Below, piece by piece: positions 51,839-60,679 of a stretch of 64,000 bases of DNA. The DNA is from G963664225 sp964538065 (GTDB lineage: Bacteria; Verrucomicrobiota; Verrucomicrobiia; Limisphaerales; UBA1319). The notes beneath the pieces are model-generated. The model was not told where the DNA came from. It saw nothing but the letters and a program-made list of their open reading frames with translations, and did no database searches. A program made the position numbers and the translations under genes. The DNA is taken from positions 4,133 through 68,132 of the forward strand of contig CAZIDG010000013.1 of NCBI GenBank assembly GCA_964538065.1, in the 5' to 3' direction. The number at the start of each line of letters is the position of its first letter. Within the stretch, counting starts at the first letter, position 1.

Positions 51839-52777
51839 TCAAGCAAGGGCCTCCTTGCAGTATTGAACACACTTGGCCACTTCGGCGACCGAATTGGAGC
51901 CTGGTGGTATTTGGTATTCCAGCTCGATGTCGGCGGGGAAGGTCCATTTTTCTTTGCGCATGAGTTGCAGCACTTCCTTGATCGGGGTCTTACCTGTGCC
52001 CCACGGGAGGTTCCCGCCTTCGGCAGTGCGGTCCTTGAGGTGAAGGCTCACTATCCGGTCGTGGTATTTTTCAAGCACCGGAATCGGCGACAGCCCCTTG
52101 GTGCCGGCGAAGTAATGGCCAATGTCGAAGTTGAATCCGATGTATTGCCCATGGGAGAGGATGGGGTCTTCCTTGTCCATCACGGGGTAGTTGTCTGTGT
52201 GGTTGTGGAATCCAACCCAAATCTTATGTTTGTCGGCAAAGGGCGCGACTCTTTTGGCCAGGGATTCGGAGCGCTCCGTGGTGATGCCCACACAGCCCAG
52301 GGCCTTGGCAACCTGGAAACAAAAATCAATCTCCTCATCTGATTGGCCAAAGGGGATCTTATGGATGTGAATATTGACCCCTGCGTCGTTATACATTTTG
52401 CGCAATTCCTTGCATTTTGCGAGCTGGGCGGCGCGTTGGGCGTCCGTGGGCTTGGAAGGGGGATTCCCGTCATTATTGCCACGCCGTCCGCCACGATCCA
52501 TGCCGGCATAGGTCATGATGGCTCCATCCATAAGCTCCACTTCGCTGAGACCATCCTGGATGAGGGCTTTCAACGAATCCTCCGCGGTGCTGATCCCGTC
52601 GCGATAGCTGTAGGTGATGCAGCCGATGCGGACGCCGTTGAAGACGGAGTTGGGCTTGCCAGCGGGCCTGGACACGCTGGTGTGTTCAGCCGCCCAGACG
52701 TGCGGGGACACGAGGGCACATGCGGCAAGTGAGGTTGTTCTGCCGAGAAAGGATCGGCGCGAGATCGGGTTTTGCAT
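51839..52777 (-). CDS. Tat-exported sugar isomerase/epimerase (xylose-isomerase-like TIM barrel)
   Basis: A 312-residue protein with a Tat signal (ISRRSFLGRTTSLAACALV). The AP-endonuclease-2 type barrel shows metal-ligand segments: VELMDGAIM, GFHNHTDNY, GFNFDIGHYF, SLHLKDRT and the terminal ELEYQIPPG. Exported members of this family act on 3-keto-sugars or epimerise them, often with Gfo/Idh/MocA enzymes. No such gene is directly adjacent, but three are within the window. Start at 52777 places the twin arginines seven residues in. Confidence 0.87.
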   Translation of the reverse strand: MQNPISRRSFLGRTTSLAACALVSPHVWAAEHTSVSRPAGKPNSVFNGVRIGCITYSYRDGISTAEDSLKALIQDGLSEVELMDGAIMTYAGMDRGGRRGNNDGNPPSKPTDAQRAAQLAKCKELRKMYNDAGVNIHIHKIPFGQSDEEIDFCFQVAKALGCVGITTERSESLAKRVAPFADKHKIWVGFHNHTDNYPVMDKEDPILSHGQYIGFNFDIGHYFAGTKGLSPIPVLEKYHDRIVSLHLKDRTAEGGNLPWGTGKTPIKEVLQLMRKEKWTFPADIELEYQIPPGSNSVAEVAKCVQYCKEALA

Positions 52778-53066
52778 GATACTTGATGTGTTAATGGTTT
52801 TAATTCTCTGAAAATGGGGCTTCAGAACGAAATGAGTATGATGACTGTGGCGTGCCTGCACCGCTTCGGACGCAGAAGCGTGGCCATGACTGCCCCGTGG
52901 TGGGCCTTGAGGCCGGCCAGGATTCGCCACCGGGTCCATTCCACAGTTCGTGCATGACGTTGGACATTATTCCGTGCAACGTGGCCATAATATAGTGGAA
53001 AAATTCCCCTGTCGACTTCTGCCATTTGATGAATTACATAATGCCCCTGGTAAGGATATATCGCGC

Positions 53067-53738
53067 ATGTGGTATGATATGGGTCAACTGGTGGGTGCCG
53101 TTTTGCTGATTGTGGGTGCCATGCTTCCAGTGGTTAATCCGCTGGGGGACGCTCCTATATTTCTTGCCATGACAGCCGGTTACGATCGGTCCACTCGTGC
53201 CGAGCTGGCCAAGCGCATCTCCCTTTACTCCTTCAGCTTGATGCTTGGATCCATGCTGCTGGGTTCGTTTGTCCTGCGCCTGTTCGGTCTGTCGATTCCC
53301 CTGGTGCAGGTTGCCGGCGGTGCCGTCGTGTGCTCGCTGAGTTGGGCGCTTTTGACGGATAATCCGAAGCCTGCTGATGCCAACTCAAGCCATGCCAACG
53401 CCAGGGATGTTGCCTTGGGACGTGCCTTCTATCCCATGACGATGCCCATAACAATCGACGCAGGAGTCATTTCGGTGGCGATTACCGTGGGCGCAAATCA
53501 TTCGTACACGGTCGAGCATATGTTGATTCAGCTGATTGCCGCCATCATTGGTGCGGCGATTCTCACACTGACCATATTAGTGACCTATCTCTATGCAGAG
53601 CCGGTCAGTGAACGGATCGGACGCACCGGCATGATGGTCGTGTTGCGCCTGTCGGCGTTCATCATGCTGTGCATCGGAGTGGGCATTTGTTGGAACGGAA
53701 TCAAGTCGTTGCTCGTGGAAGTGGGAATCCAGCGCTGA
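53067..53738 (+). CDS. MarC-family integral membrane protein
   Basis: A 223-residue protein with six hydrophobic helices. MarC features are LLIVGAMLPVVNPLGDAPIFLAM at the start and YPMTMPITIDAGVISVAI in the middle, followed by a C-terminal MLCIGVGICWNGI helix. The family (formerly thought to confer multiple antibiotic resistance) is widespread and of unknown function. Start at 53067; the frame is open to 52950. It stands between leftward and rightward carbohydrate genes. Confidence 0.9.
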   Translation: MWYDMGQLVGAVLLIVGAMLPVVNPLGDAPIFLAMTAGYDRSTRAELAKRISLYSFSLMLGSMLLGSFVLRLFGLSIPLVQVAGGAVVCSLSWALLTDNPKPADANSSHANARDVALGRAFYPMTMPITIDAGVISVAITVGANHSYTVEHMLIQLIAAIIGAAILTLTILVTYLYAEPVSERIGRTGMMVVLRLSAFIMLCIGVGICWNGIKSLLVEVGIQR

Positions 53739-53919
53739 CCCGCTCCTGCCGCAAAGGGAAGGCGACCTGTTCATCATCCTTCCCGAAGCCGAAGCTGGTG
53801 GGGGTGCGAATACCCTGACGTTTCCAATCAAGAGTTGGGGGGGACACGTTTAGAAGCTGCATGACATGTTCTGTTATTTTCCTTGCCGCCTCTTTGGCTT
53901 TTGGTTTGATGACGGTGTT

Positions 53920-54828
53920 ATGAAGAAAATCCACCTTGGTGCCGGGTTCCTTGGCGCATGCGCCGTTCTCTTTTTTGTTGGCCTGAGCGCTCCGTTGTTG
54001 GCGGCGGAGGTCAGTCAAGGCGTGGCGGCATCCAATGTTCAGACGTGCCAGTACGACAGCTCGGCCCTGGGCCAGCAGCGTTCCTTCAACATCATCCTGC
54101 CCACGAACTATGCCCATTCCACTCATCGCTATCCCGTGCTCTACCTTTTGCATGGATACGGGGATGATCATACGGCGTGGTCTTATATGACCGATCTTTC
54201 CGGCTGCGCGGCAGATCTGAACGTCATTATTGTCATGCCCGACGCCTCGCGCAGTTTCTATGTGAACAGTGCCACGGATCCCAAGGCCCGTTTTGAGGAT
54301 ATGATGATCAAGGACCTTATTCCCTATGTGGACAGCCATTTCAGGACCATTCCATTGCCGCGCTGCCGTGCCGTGGCAGGTCTTTCCATGGGAGGATATG
54401 GCGCGGCGTTTTTGGGGCTGAAACATTACCGTCAATTTGCGGCCATTGGCTCATTCAGCGGTGCTGTGGCTCGTGCGCACATTGATCCGGTCGATGAATC
54501 GAAGCTGGACGACAATGGCAAAAGGAAACAGCAGGAGATGGTGGCGCTGTTTGGCGCTGCGGGTTCCAATGAACGCAAGGAGCGCGATCCTTTTGCATTA
54601 ATCGAGAAAATACCCCCTGGCCAGGTCCCGGCGCTCTATATCTGTTGCGGTGGCCAGGATTTCCTTCTTAATGAGAATCGCCTGTTTGTCGATCATCTGT
54701 CCAAACTCAAGGTACCGTATGAGTATCGTGAAATATCACCGAAGAGTCATTCCTGGGATTTTTGGAATGACCATGTGAAGGAGTTTTTGGAGTTTTTGAA
54801 GGGCTGTGAAGGATTTCGATCCCTCTAG
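53920..54828 (+). CDS. Secreted alpha/beta-hydrolase esterase
   Basis: A 302-residue exported esterase of the EstA/FrsA-like or esterase D type. A signal peptide (LGACAVLFFVGLSAPLLA) precedes the alpha/beta fold. YPVLYLLHGYGDDHTAW is the oxyanion-loop region, Ser in GLSMGGYGAAF is the nucleophile, and SHSWDFWND holds the catalytic His. Such enzymes deacylate sugar esters such as feruloyl or acetyl groups. The next gene starts 15 bases downstream and encodes a beta-helix protein, suggesting joint action on a decorated glycan. Confidence 0.88.
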   Translation: MKKIHLGAGFLGACAVLFFVGLSAPLLAAEVSQGVAASNVQTCQYDSSALGQQRSFNIILPTNYAHSTHRYPVLYLLHGYGDDHTAWSYMTDLSGCAADLNVIIVMPDASRSFYVNSATDPKARFEDMMIKDLIPYVDSHFRTIPLPRCRAVAGLSMGGYGAAFLGLKHYRQFAAIGSFSGAVARAHIDPVDESKLDDNGKRKQQEMVALFGAAGSNERKERDPFALIEKIPPGQVPALYICCGGQDFLLNENRLFVDHLSKLKVPYEYREISPKSHSWDFWNDHVKEFLEFLKGCEGFRSL

Positions 54829-54843
54829 CCAACACCCTTGCTC

Positions 54844-56922
54844 ATGATGCGCCTGACGGCCTTATTGAAGTGTGCGTTGGGGATGGCCCTTGTGGGGGTG
54901 TGTGCCCTTGTGGTGTGCCATGCTGACGCCGTGCGGGAGATGGTCATCACCAACGATTACGTCTTTGAAAAGGACGCCCATATCCAGGCGCGGGTCGTGG
55001 TTCAAGCCAGCCATGCCATCATCGATGGGAATGGCGCCACATTGGAGGGCTCGGGGCGACCTGGGGATACCAACAGCCTGGCGGCGGCAGGGATCGGCAT
55101 CTTCCTGAACGGGTGCACGGGTGTTACCATTCGGAATCTCAAGGTCACTGGCTTTGAGGTGGCCCTATCGGCTCAGGATTCAACCGCCTTGGTGCTTCAG
55201 GGATGTGATTTTTCGCGTAACTACCACAACCCCAAGCATGGGTGGGGTGAAATGCCTCCCCGGGGAGGTATTTACCTTAAGCGGGTCCACCAAGGCGTGA
55301 TTGAGCAATGCCGCGCGAGCGAGAATTGGAATGCGCTGGAGATGGTGGAATGTAACGATAATCTGGTCTCCAGCAACGACTTCTCGCATTGTTCCAATAC
55401 CTGTGCCAAGCTGTGGAATGCCTCGCGTAACCGATTCCTCTACAACAATTTATCGTATGGAATCCGCATCGATCGCGCTGCGGGCGAGGTGCATGCGCGT
55501 GACAGCACCGGCGTGCTGATCGAGAGTGGCTCCGACGATAATTATTGGTATCGGAATGATGTGACCCAAGGGGGGGATGGCATATTCATCCGGGTGCTCA
55601 ATGGCTGGGTGTCGCGTGGCAACGTCTTCGTGGAGAACGATGCATCCTATGCCAACAATAACTGTTTTGAGGCCTGGAGCCCCGGCAACACCTATATCCG
55701 TAATAAGGCCAATCATGGTAGTTATGGCTTCTGGCTGGGGGCAAGCGATCAGACCGTGGTTGTTGATAATGAGGCGGCCTTTAACGGTCGTCCGGAGGGT
55801 TATCATAACGCGCCCGAATCCGGGTTTGGCCATGGAGGGATTGTCTTTGTGAACGGTCCCTCAAGCCATACGAGGGTGGAGGGAAATGACTGCCATGATA
55901 ACAACGGTGGCGGCATAGTGTTCCGTGGCGATGCTGCCAGCAAGGGTGCTCAATGGCGTGCCTTTCATTGGGTGATTCAGAATAATCGCCTCGAGCGCAA
56001 TAAATGGGGGATCTGGGGCCGCTGGGCGGATTGGATCCATTTGGCCAATAACACGTTCAAGGACAATGAGCAGGATACCTGGTTCCAGGATGTGTCCAAT
56101 CTGACGGTGAAACCCTCCAACCCTCAGGTATGGCATCGCCCCCATATTGTCATGACGGCCCCCATGCGTGCCACGGTGGGCCAGCCTGTTACCTTTGACG
56201 CCTCCTCCAGCTACGATCCCGCTGGCAAAACACTCTCCTTCCGCTGGGATCTCTCCGACCGCATTTCCACGTTGCCTGGCTTTTCTCATACCTTTCGCCA
56301 ACCAGGCTTCCATCGCGTGGGCCTCACCGTTGATAATGGCACTCTGGCCGATCTCGCCTTTTGTGATCTCGTGGTCACGGCTCCAGTGGAGGAAACAGGC
56401 ACCGAAGGACAGGCCGCCCTGTGGGGTGGGGAGTTGGAAAACAATGCCGAAGGAAAGGGCCGCATTGTTTTTGCCAATGATTCCGATTCTGCCGTGGGCG
56501 CGTATTCGCTGAAATTCAGTCCGTCGCCGTACCCTGGCGATTATGCGGAAGCCGTCTTTCCACAGAGAAAGGACGCCTGCTGGAACCTAAAGGACAAGAC
56601 TTGCTGCAGCTTTTGGATCAAAGTGCAAAATCCAAACATGCCCACCTTCCAGAACGCCGGGCCTGTAATCCGTCTTTATGGACCCAGGGGACAGATTCAA
56701 TTGACCCCCGCCAAGGGGGGCAACCTGTTGGTCAATCCACCCTATAGCGAGGCACGCTGGTCGTGGATGCGTTTAACCGTGCCACTGACTGGAAACGACG
56801 CCTGGACGATGGAAAAGACAGGGGACATATCGCTCGAGCAGATCACTGCCTTTGGCCTGGCGCTGGACTCATACGGTTATGAACCGTTTGTGGTGTGGCT
56901 GGATGGGCTCGCCTTTGAGTAG
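54844..56922 (+). CDS. Secreted right-handed parallel beta-helix protein with PKD domain
   Basis: A 692-residue exported protein. After a signal peptide come repeated beta-helix coils (about 40-430) with NosD-like ladders such as GVTIRNLKVTGF, NNLSYGIRI and NANNNCFEAW-type segments. A PKD domain follows (about 440-520: GQPVTFDASSSYDPAG, FSHTFRQPGFHRVGLTVDNG), then a jelly-roll-like end domain (about 530-690). Parallel beta-helices of this type are often polysaccharide lyases or pectinase-like. No catalytic residues can be assigned. A TTG at 54838 is an alternative start. It follows the esterase closely. Confidence 0.85.
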   Translation: MMRLTALLKCALGMALVGVCALVVCHADAVREMVITNDYVFEKDAHIQARVVVQASHAIIDGNGATLEGSGRPGDTNSLAAAGIGIFLNGCTGVTIRNLKVTGFEVALSAQDSTALVLQGCDFSRNYHNPKHGWGEMPPRGGIYLKRVHQGVIEQCRASENWNALEMVECNDNLVSSNDFSHCSNTCAKLWNASRNRFLYNNLSYGIRIDRAAGEVHARDSTGVLIESGSDDNYWYRNDVTQGGDGIFIRVLNGWVSRGNVFVENDASYANNNCFEAWSPGNTYIRNKANHGSYGFWLGASDQTVVVDNEAAFNGRPEGYHNAPESGFGHGGIVFVNGPSSHTRVEGNDCHDNNGGGIVFRGDAASKGAQWRAFHWVIQNNRLERNKWGIWGRWADWIHLANNTFKDNEQDTWFQDVSNLTVKPSNPQVWHRPHIVMTAPMRATVGQPVTFDASSSYDPAGKTLSFRWDLSDRISTLPGFSHTFRQPGFHRVGLTVDNGTLADLAFCDLVVTAPVEETGTEGQAALWGGELENNAEGKGRIVFANDSDSAVGAYSLKFSPSPYPGDYAEAVFPQRKDACWNLKDKTCCSFWIKVQNPNMPTFQNAGPVIRLYGPRGQIQLTPAKGGNLLVNPPYSEARWSWMRLTVPLTGNDAWTMEKTGDISLEQITAFGLALDSYGYEPFVVWLDGLAFE

Positions 56923-56970
56923 GATGTTTTGTGGTTTTCCGGTGAATGGGAATGGATTACAATAGCCTGG

Positions 56971-57675
56971 ATGAAAACGTTTTTGAGGAGTTTCTGGCAC
57001 GGCATGGCATGGCCGATGTGGATCATGGTTGCGCTGCTTTCCCTGAATATCGAGGCAGCCGTTGATGCCCTGTATCTCAAGGAAGGGAGGGTTTACACCA
57101 AAACCGGCGAGCAGGAACAACTACTCCCGGCGACGATTATCTTGCCAGACGATGTGGAGGTAAAGACGAACGGAGTTATCAAGGTGGCCAAGGGTGCCGA
57201 GCGCAAGCTCAAGGAGGGGCAGATCCTCCAATGGGACGGGACGATGATCAATCCTGATGGATCCGTGCTGCCCGTCATCGATCACATTGCCATCAAGGAT
57301 GGCAAAGCCATGATGACAAAAGATGGCGAAACCACCCAGATCATTGCCCCCCTGGTCTGGCCGGTTGGCACAGTCCTGCCTGATGCAACTCTGGTGAAGC
57401 CCAGTGGCGTTCGAACCCGCTTGACTGACGGCCTGATGTTCAAGCTGGATGGAACACCCCTTCCGGCCAGGGATTCGATTACCCTGATGAAGGGGCAGGT
57501 GATTATCCAACGCGATGGCACCTTGCTCAAGCTCCTTGGTTGGCAGACGATGGGAATGTCCGATGGCACCAAAGTCAAGGGAGATGGAACGGTCACCCGT
57601 CGGGATGGCCGCGAGATCAAACTCCACGAGGGCCAAACCCTCGTTGTGGAAGGGGCGGCCATCACAGTTCGTTAA
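56971..57675 (+). CDS. Secreted protein with three DUF6799-like repeats
   Basis: A 234-residue exported protein with a signal peptide (WPMWIMVALLSLNIEA). The mature part is three tandem units of about 60 residues, each starting with a xGKxxxxKDG-like turn and ending in xxLxxGQxxxxDGT: DALYLKEGRVYTKTG, DHIAIKDGKAMMTKDG and DSITLMKGQVIIQRDG. This matches DUF6799, a beta-rich repeat found in secreted proteins. Function is unknown. It follows the beta-helix gene by 48 bases and is convergent with a Gfo/Idh/MocA gene. Confidence 0.8.
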   Translation: MKTFLRSFWHGMAWPMWIMVALLSLNIEAAVDALYLKEGRVYTKTGEQEQLLPATIILPDDVEVKTNGVIKVAKGAERKLKEGQILQWDGTMINPDGSVLPVIDHIAIKDGKAMMTKDGETTQIIAPLVWPVGTVLPDATLVKPSGVRTRLTDGLMFKLDGTPLPARDSITLMKGQVIIQRDGTLLKLLGWQTMGMSDGTKVKGDGTVTRRDGREIKLHEGQTLVVEGAAITVR

Positions 57676-57721
57676 ACAGCCCACCGTCGCTGCCAATCAG
57701 GAGCAGGGCCTCGTTTTTGAA

Positions 57722-59077
57722 TCAGAGAACCCAGCCCTTGCGGAACGTTGGCGTTAAGAGTTGATTCGCCTCGGGACAGTTCGTGAATTGGAGTTTCTTC
57801 GTATCCCATTCCAGCTTTTGTCCCTTGAAACGAATCGCCATGAGGCCCAGCAGGGCAGTCTCGACCATGGGCCCACCATATTCGAAGTTGGATCCCGCAG
57901 GCGCCCCTCCCTTGCAGGCAGCGATCCATTCCTCGTGATGACCGGGCGAACGCGGCAGCTTCTGGGCCGGTTGTGGATATTCCTTCATTTTGGCGGCGGG
58001 TATGATTTGAGCGCCACCTGCGCCATGCGAACCATACAGGATTTTGCCTTTGTCACCGATGACAACCGCACCGATGCCAGGCAGTTGACGATTGGCTTCC
58101 AGTTCTTCAGGACGAGGGGGCAGCTGTTTTCCATCAAACCATTTGATTTTTACGGCGGGCCGGTCTCCCTGGGCTGGAAAATCGTACGTGATGACGGTGC
58201 CTTGTGGAAAAGTCTCGCCATGGGTTGCGGGGTCATAATCACCCGTGTCGGCTTGAATCGCAGATGGATGCCCCAAGTGGAGTGCCCAAAACACCGGATC
58301 CAACACATGGCAGGACCAATCGCCGGGTACGCCTGTTCCAAAGGCCGCCCATGACCTCCATTTGCCAGGCACATAGAGTGAATGATAGGGCCGTTCAGCG
58401 ACCGGTCCAAGCCAGAGGTCCCAGTTCAGGCCCTCGGGCACCGGTGGCCGTTCCTTGAGCAGCTCAAGCCGATTCATCCCACTGTACACACTGTTGCAGA
58501 AGGCATGGACTTCACGGACATTGCCAATGGCCCCATCCCATATGTACTCGCAAAAGGTGCGGATGGAATCAAAGGAATGCCCTTGATTGCCCAATTGGGT
58601 GGCCACTTTGTGCTCGCGAGCCGCCGTCATGAGGGCGCGAACCTCGTGGATCGAATGGGCAAGCGGTTTCTCGCAATAGACATGCTTGCCCATCTTGATG
58701 GCTCGGCAGGCTGCGACGGCGTGGGTGTGGTCGGGCGTCGAGACAACCACGGCATCGATTTCCTTATCCATCTCATCCAGCATTTTCCGGTAATCCTGAA
58801 AACGCCGGGCCTTGGGATACTGGCCAAAAGCGCCCGCAGCTCGCTTTTCATCGACATCGCACAAGGCGACAATGCTTTGCCCCTTTATGCTCTGCAGGTT
58901 GTCAAAGCCGCGCCCCCCGACACCAATGCAGGCAATATTCAAGCGTTCATTGGCAGGCGGGGCGCCACGCAACCCCAATACGCCCGATGGCACGAATTGT
59001 ATGGTGGCAAAGGTGGCTGCGGCGCTGCCTATAAAGTGGCGGCGGCTCATGCTGGAAAGTGACTTGTTCATGGCCAT
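57722..59077 (-). CDS. Tat-exported Gfo/Idh/MocA family oxidoreductase 3
   Basis: A 451-residue enzyme with a Tat signal (SMSRRHFIGSAAATFATI), Rossmann motif LNIACIGVGGRGFDN and the EKP motif YCEKPLAHS. The conserved WDLWLGPVAERPYH and GDWSCHVLDPVFW segments put it in the branch close to oxidoreductase 2. Start at 59077 or 59071 (MNKSL). The AraC-family gene lies 65 bases upstream on the same strand, so it may control this gene directly. Confidence 0.9.
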   Translation of the reverse strand: MAMNKSLSSMSRRHFIGSAAATFATIQFVPSGVLGLRGAPPANERLNIACIGVGGRGFDNLQSIKGQSIVALCDVDEKRAAGAFGQYPKARRFQDYRKMLDEMDKEIDAVVVSTPDHTHAVAACRAIKMGKHVYCEKPLAHSIHEVRALMTAAREHKVATQLGNQGHSFDSIRTFCEYIWDGAIGNVREVHAFCNSVYSGMNRLELLKERPPVPEGLNWDLWLGPVAERPYHSLYVPGKWRSWAAFGTGVPGDWSCHVLDPVFWALHLGHPSAIQADTGDYDPATHGETFPQGTVITYDFPAQGDRPAVKIKWFDGKQLPPRPEELEANRQLPGIGAVVIGDKGKILYGSHGAGGAQIIPAAKMKEYPQPAQKLPRSPGHHEEWIAACKGGAPAGSNFEYGGPMVETALLGLMAIRFKGQKLEWDTKKLQFTNCPEANQLLTPTFRKGWVL

Positions 59078-59142
59078 GGTCCGTTGTTTGCTATTGTTTT
59101 GAGATCTTGTGTTTAAAAAAGGCGCTTTGCAAATGGAAATCA

Positions 59143-60051
59143 TTACCGCCGGCTGAGTTGGATGAATCTTTCCGGAGGGATTTCATACACCTTTTTGAAA
59201 ACACGCGAGAAATGGTAGGGATCTTCAAAACCCATCTCCGACGCAACTTCCTTAACCAATCGGCCTGGTTCCATCAATTTCTGTGCAGCGGATCGCATGC
59301 GCAATCGCAGGATCTGCTGATAAGGGCTGTACTGGCCGAAACGTCGAAACAGCCTGCAGAGATAGGCTTGATCAATATGGCATGCCTTGGCGGCCTGCTC
59401 CACGCTATGAATTTCCTCGATGTGATCGGCAAGGTAGTTCACACAGCGCTGATAGGTGGCACGGGCCCGCGCATCGGGTTCGCCATAGGCGCTTTGGTTG
59501 TCGGCACACCGAATCATGAGGCATTCAAGCAGCAGCGAGCACAGTCGATCAACATGCTGGGATACACTGGCGCCCGTGGTGATCAGTGCGTCAAAATTCT
59601 CCGTGACCGGTGCGATGTTGGTGATTTGCTTGATGGACCCCGGCGCCAGTTCCCAGCGGGTCAGCATGCGACGGGCCGCGGTGCCCACGAAATCGACAAA
59701 GTATTTAACCAGGGGCGTCGATGGATCACACGCAATGTTGTGGGACATGCCGGGTCCATAGGAAAACACGGCGCCTGGTTGAAGGGGGTACTCGTGGCCG
59801 TTCAGGACGAGGGTGCCCTTGCCGTGGACAACAAACTCGATGCAGTAAAAGGAAAAACCCTTGCGAACGATATGGTAATCCGATGCACAGTGCTCACACC
59901 CTCCGCATACCACACGCAGCGGGGCGGAGGATGCAGGTTTCATATCCAGGAAAAAACGTCGTGCCCTGGATACCTGGGTGGAGAAAAAACCGGGTTGGAG
60001 CTTCTGCCCAGCCTGAGTCGGCGTTCGCATATATGAGTCAATTATGTCCAT
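59143..60051 (-). CDS. AraC-family transcriptional regulator
   Basis: A 302-residue regulator. The N-terminal half is a cupin-like sugar-binding domain (YPLQPGAVFSYGPGMSHNI). The C-terminal AraC/XylS domain has two helix-turn-helix units: EQAAKACHIDQAYLCRLFRRFGQYSPYQ and VKEVASEMGFEDPYHFSRVFKKVYEIPPERF. It lies between oxidoreductase 3 (same strand) and the FucU-like/Fkp genes (divergent, 162 bases apart), so both groups are candidate targets. The inducer is likely a sugar, perhaps fucose; inference. Confidence 0.93.
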   Translation of the reverse strand: MDIIDSYMRTPTQAGQKLQPGFFSTQVSRARRFFLDMKPASSAPLRVVCGGCEHCASDYHIVRKGFSFYCIEFVVHGKGTLVLNGHEYPLQPGAVFSYGPGMSHNIACDPSTPLVKYFVDFVGTAARRMLTRWELAPGSIKQITNIAPVTENFDALITTGASVSQHVDRLCSLLLECLMIRCADNQSAYGEPDARARATYQRCVNYLADHIEEIHSVEQAAKACHIDQAYLCRLFRRFGQYSPYQQILRLRMRSAAQKLMEPGRLVKEVASEMGFEDPYHFSRVFKKVYEIPPERFIQLSRR

Positions 60052-60213
60052 CTGGCGGTCAAAAGTGACTATGGTCGCGCAGGTGGATTACGGCGATACT
60101 TTGAACCCGCATGGGAAGATTGGCAACAGGATAACGACATGGTAGATGTGGAAGGACATCGTGAATCCGCCTCAGCGATCAAAAAGGGGTGGGTTCGGGA
60201 GAAAAGGATCCTT

Positions 60214-60603
60214 ATGCTGAAAACAGGAATATTGAATCCGCAATTGAATTCGCTGCTGAGCCGGGTGCGCCACACCAATCTGCTGGTGATTGCTGACCGG
60301 GGATTTCCCTTCTGGCCTCAGATCGAAACGGTCGATCTGTCGCTGGTCGATGACATTCCCACGGTTCTGCAAGTGTTGCAGGCGATTCGTGGGAATTTTA
60401 GCCTCGGGCGTGCCTGGATGGCTCGTGAGTTCTCCCGGCATAATGACACGACGGTTATCAATCATTTTCGCGAGGCCTTGGACGACGTTCCTGTGTTTTT
60501 CGAGCCCCATGTTCAGTTTAAAAAGCGTGTGCCTGGGGCCATAGGACTGGTCCGTACGGGCGACACCATTCAATATGCCAATATGATTCTGGAATCCGCC
60601 TAG
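60214..60603 (+). CDS. RbsD/FucU-family sugar mutarotase (pyranase)
   Basis: A 129-residue protein of the RbsD/FucU family, which interconverts sugar anomers or pyranose/furanose forms. His20 and Asp28 (SRVRHTNLLVIADRGFPFWP) match the RbsD active-site pair. The ATG at 60214 has AAGG upstream and gives the standard N-terminus MLKTGILNP; the frame is open to 60139. The sequence sits nearer RbsD than FucU, but adjacency to Fkp (77 bases) favours L-fucose mutarotation. Divergent from the AraC-like gene. Confidence 0.85.
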   Translation: MLKTGILNPQLNSLLSRVRHTNLLVIADRGFPFWPQIETVDLSLVDDIPTVLQVLQAIRGNFSLGRAWMAREFSRHNDTTVINHFREALDDVPVFFEPHVQFKKRVPGAIGLVRTGDTIQYANMILESA

Positions 60604-60679
60604 GCGTTCATGCTTTGGATCGATTCATGAAGGCAGGATCTCGGACGGCATCAGGGCACATCATCCAGGAAGGAAATAC

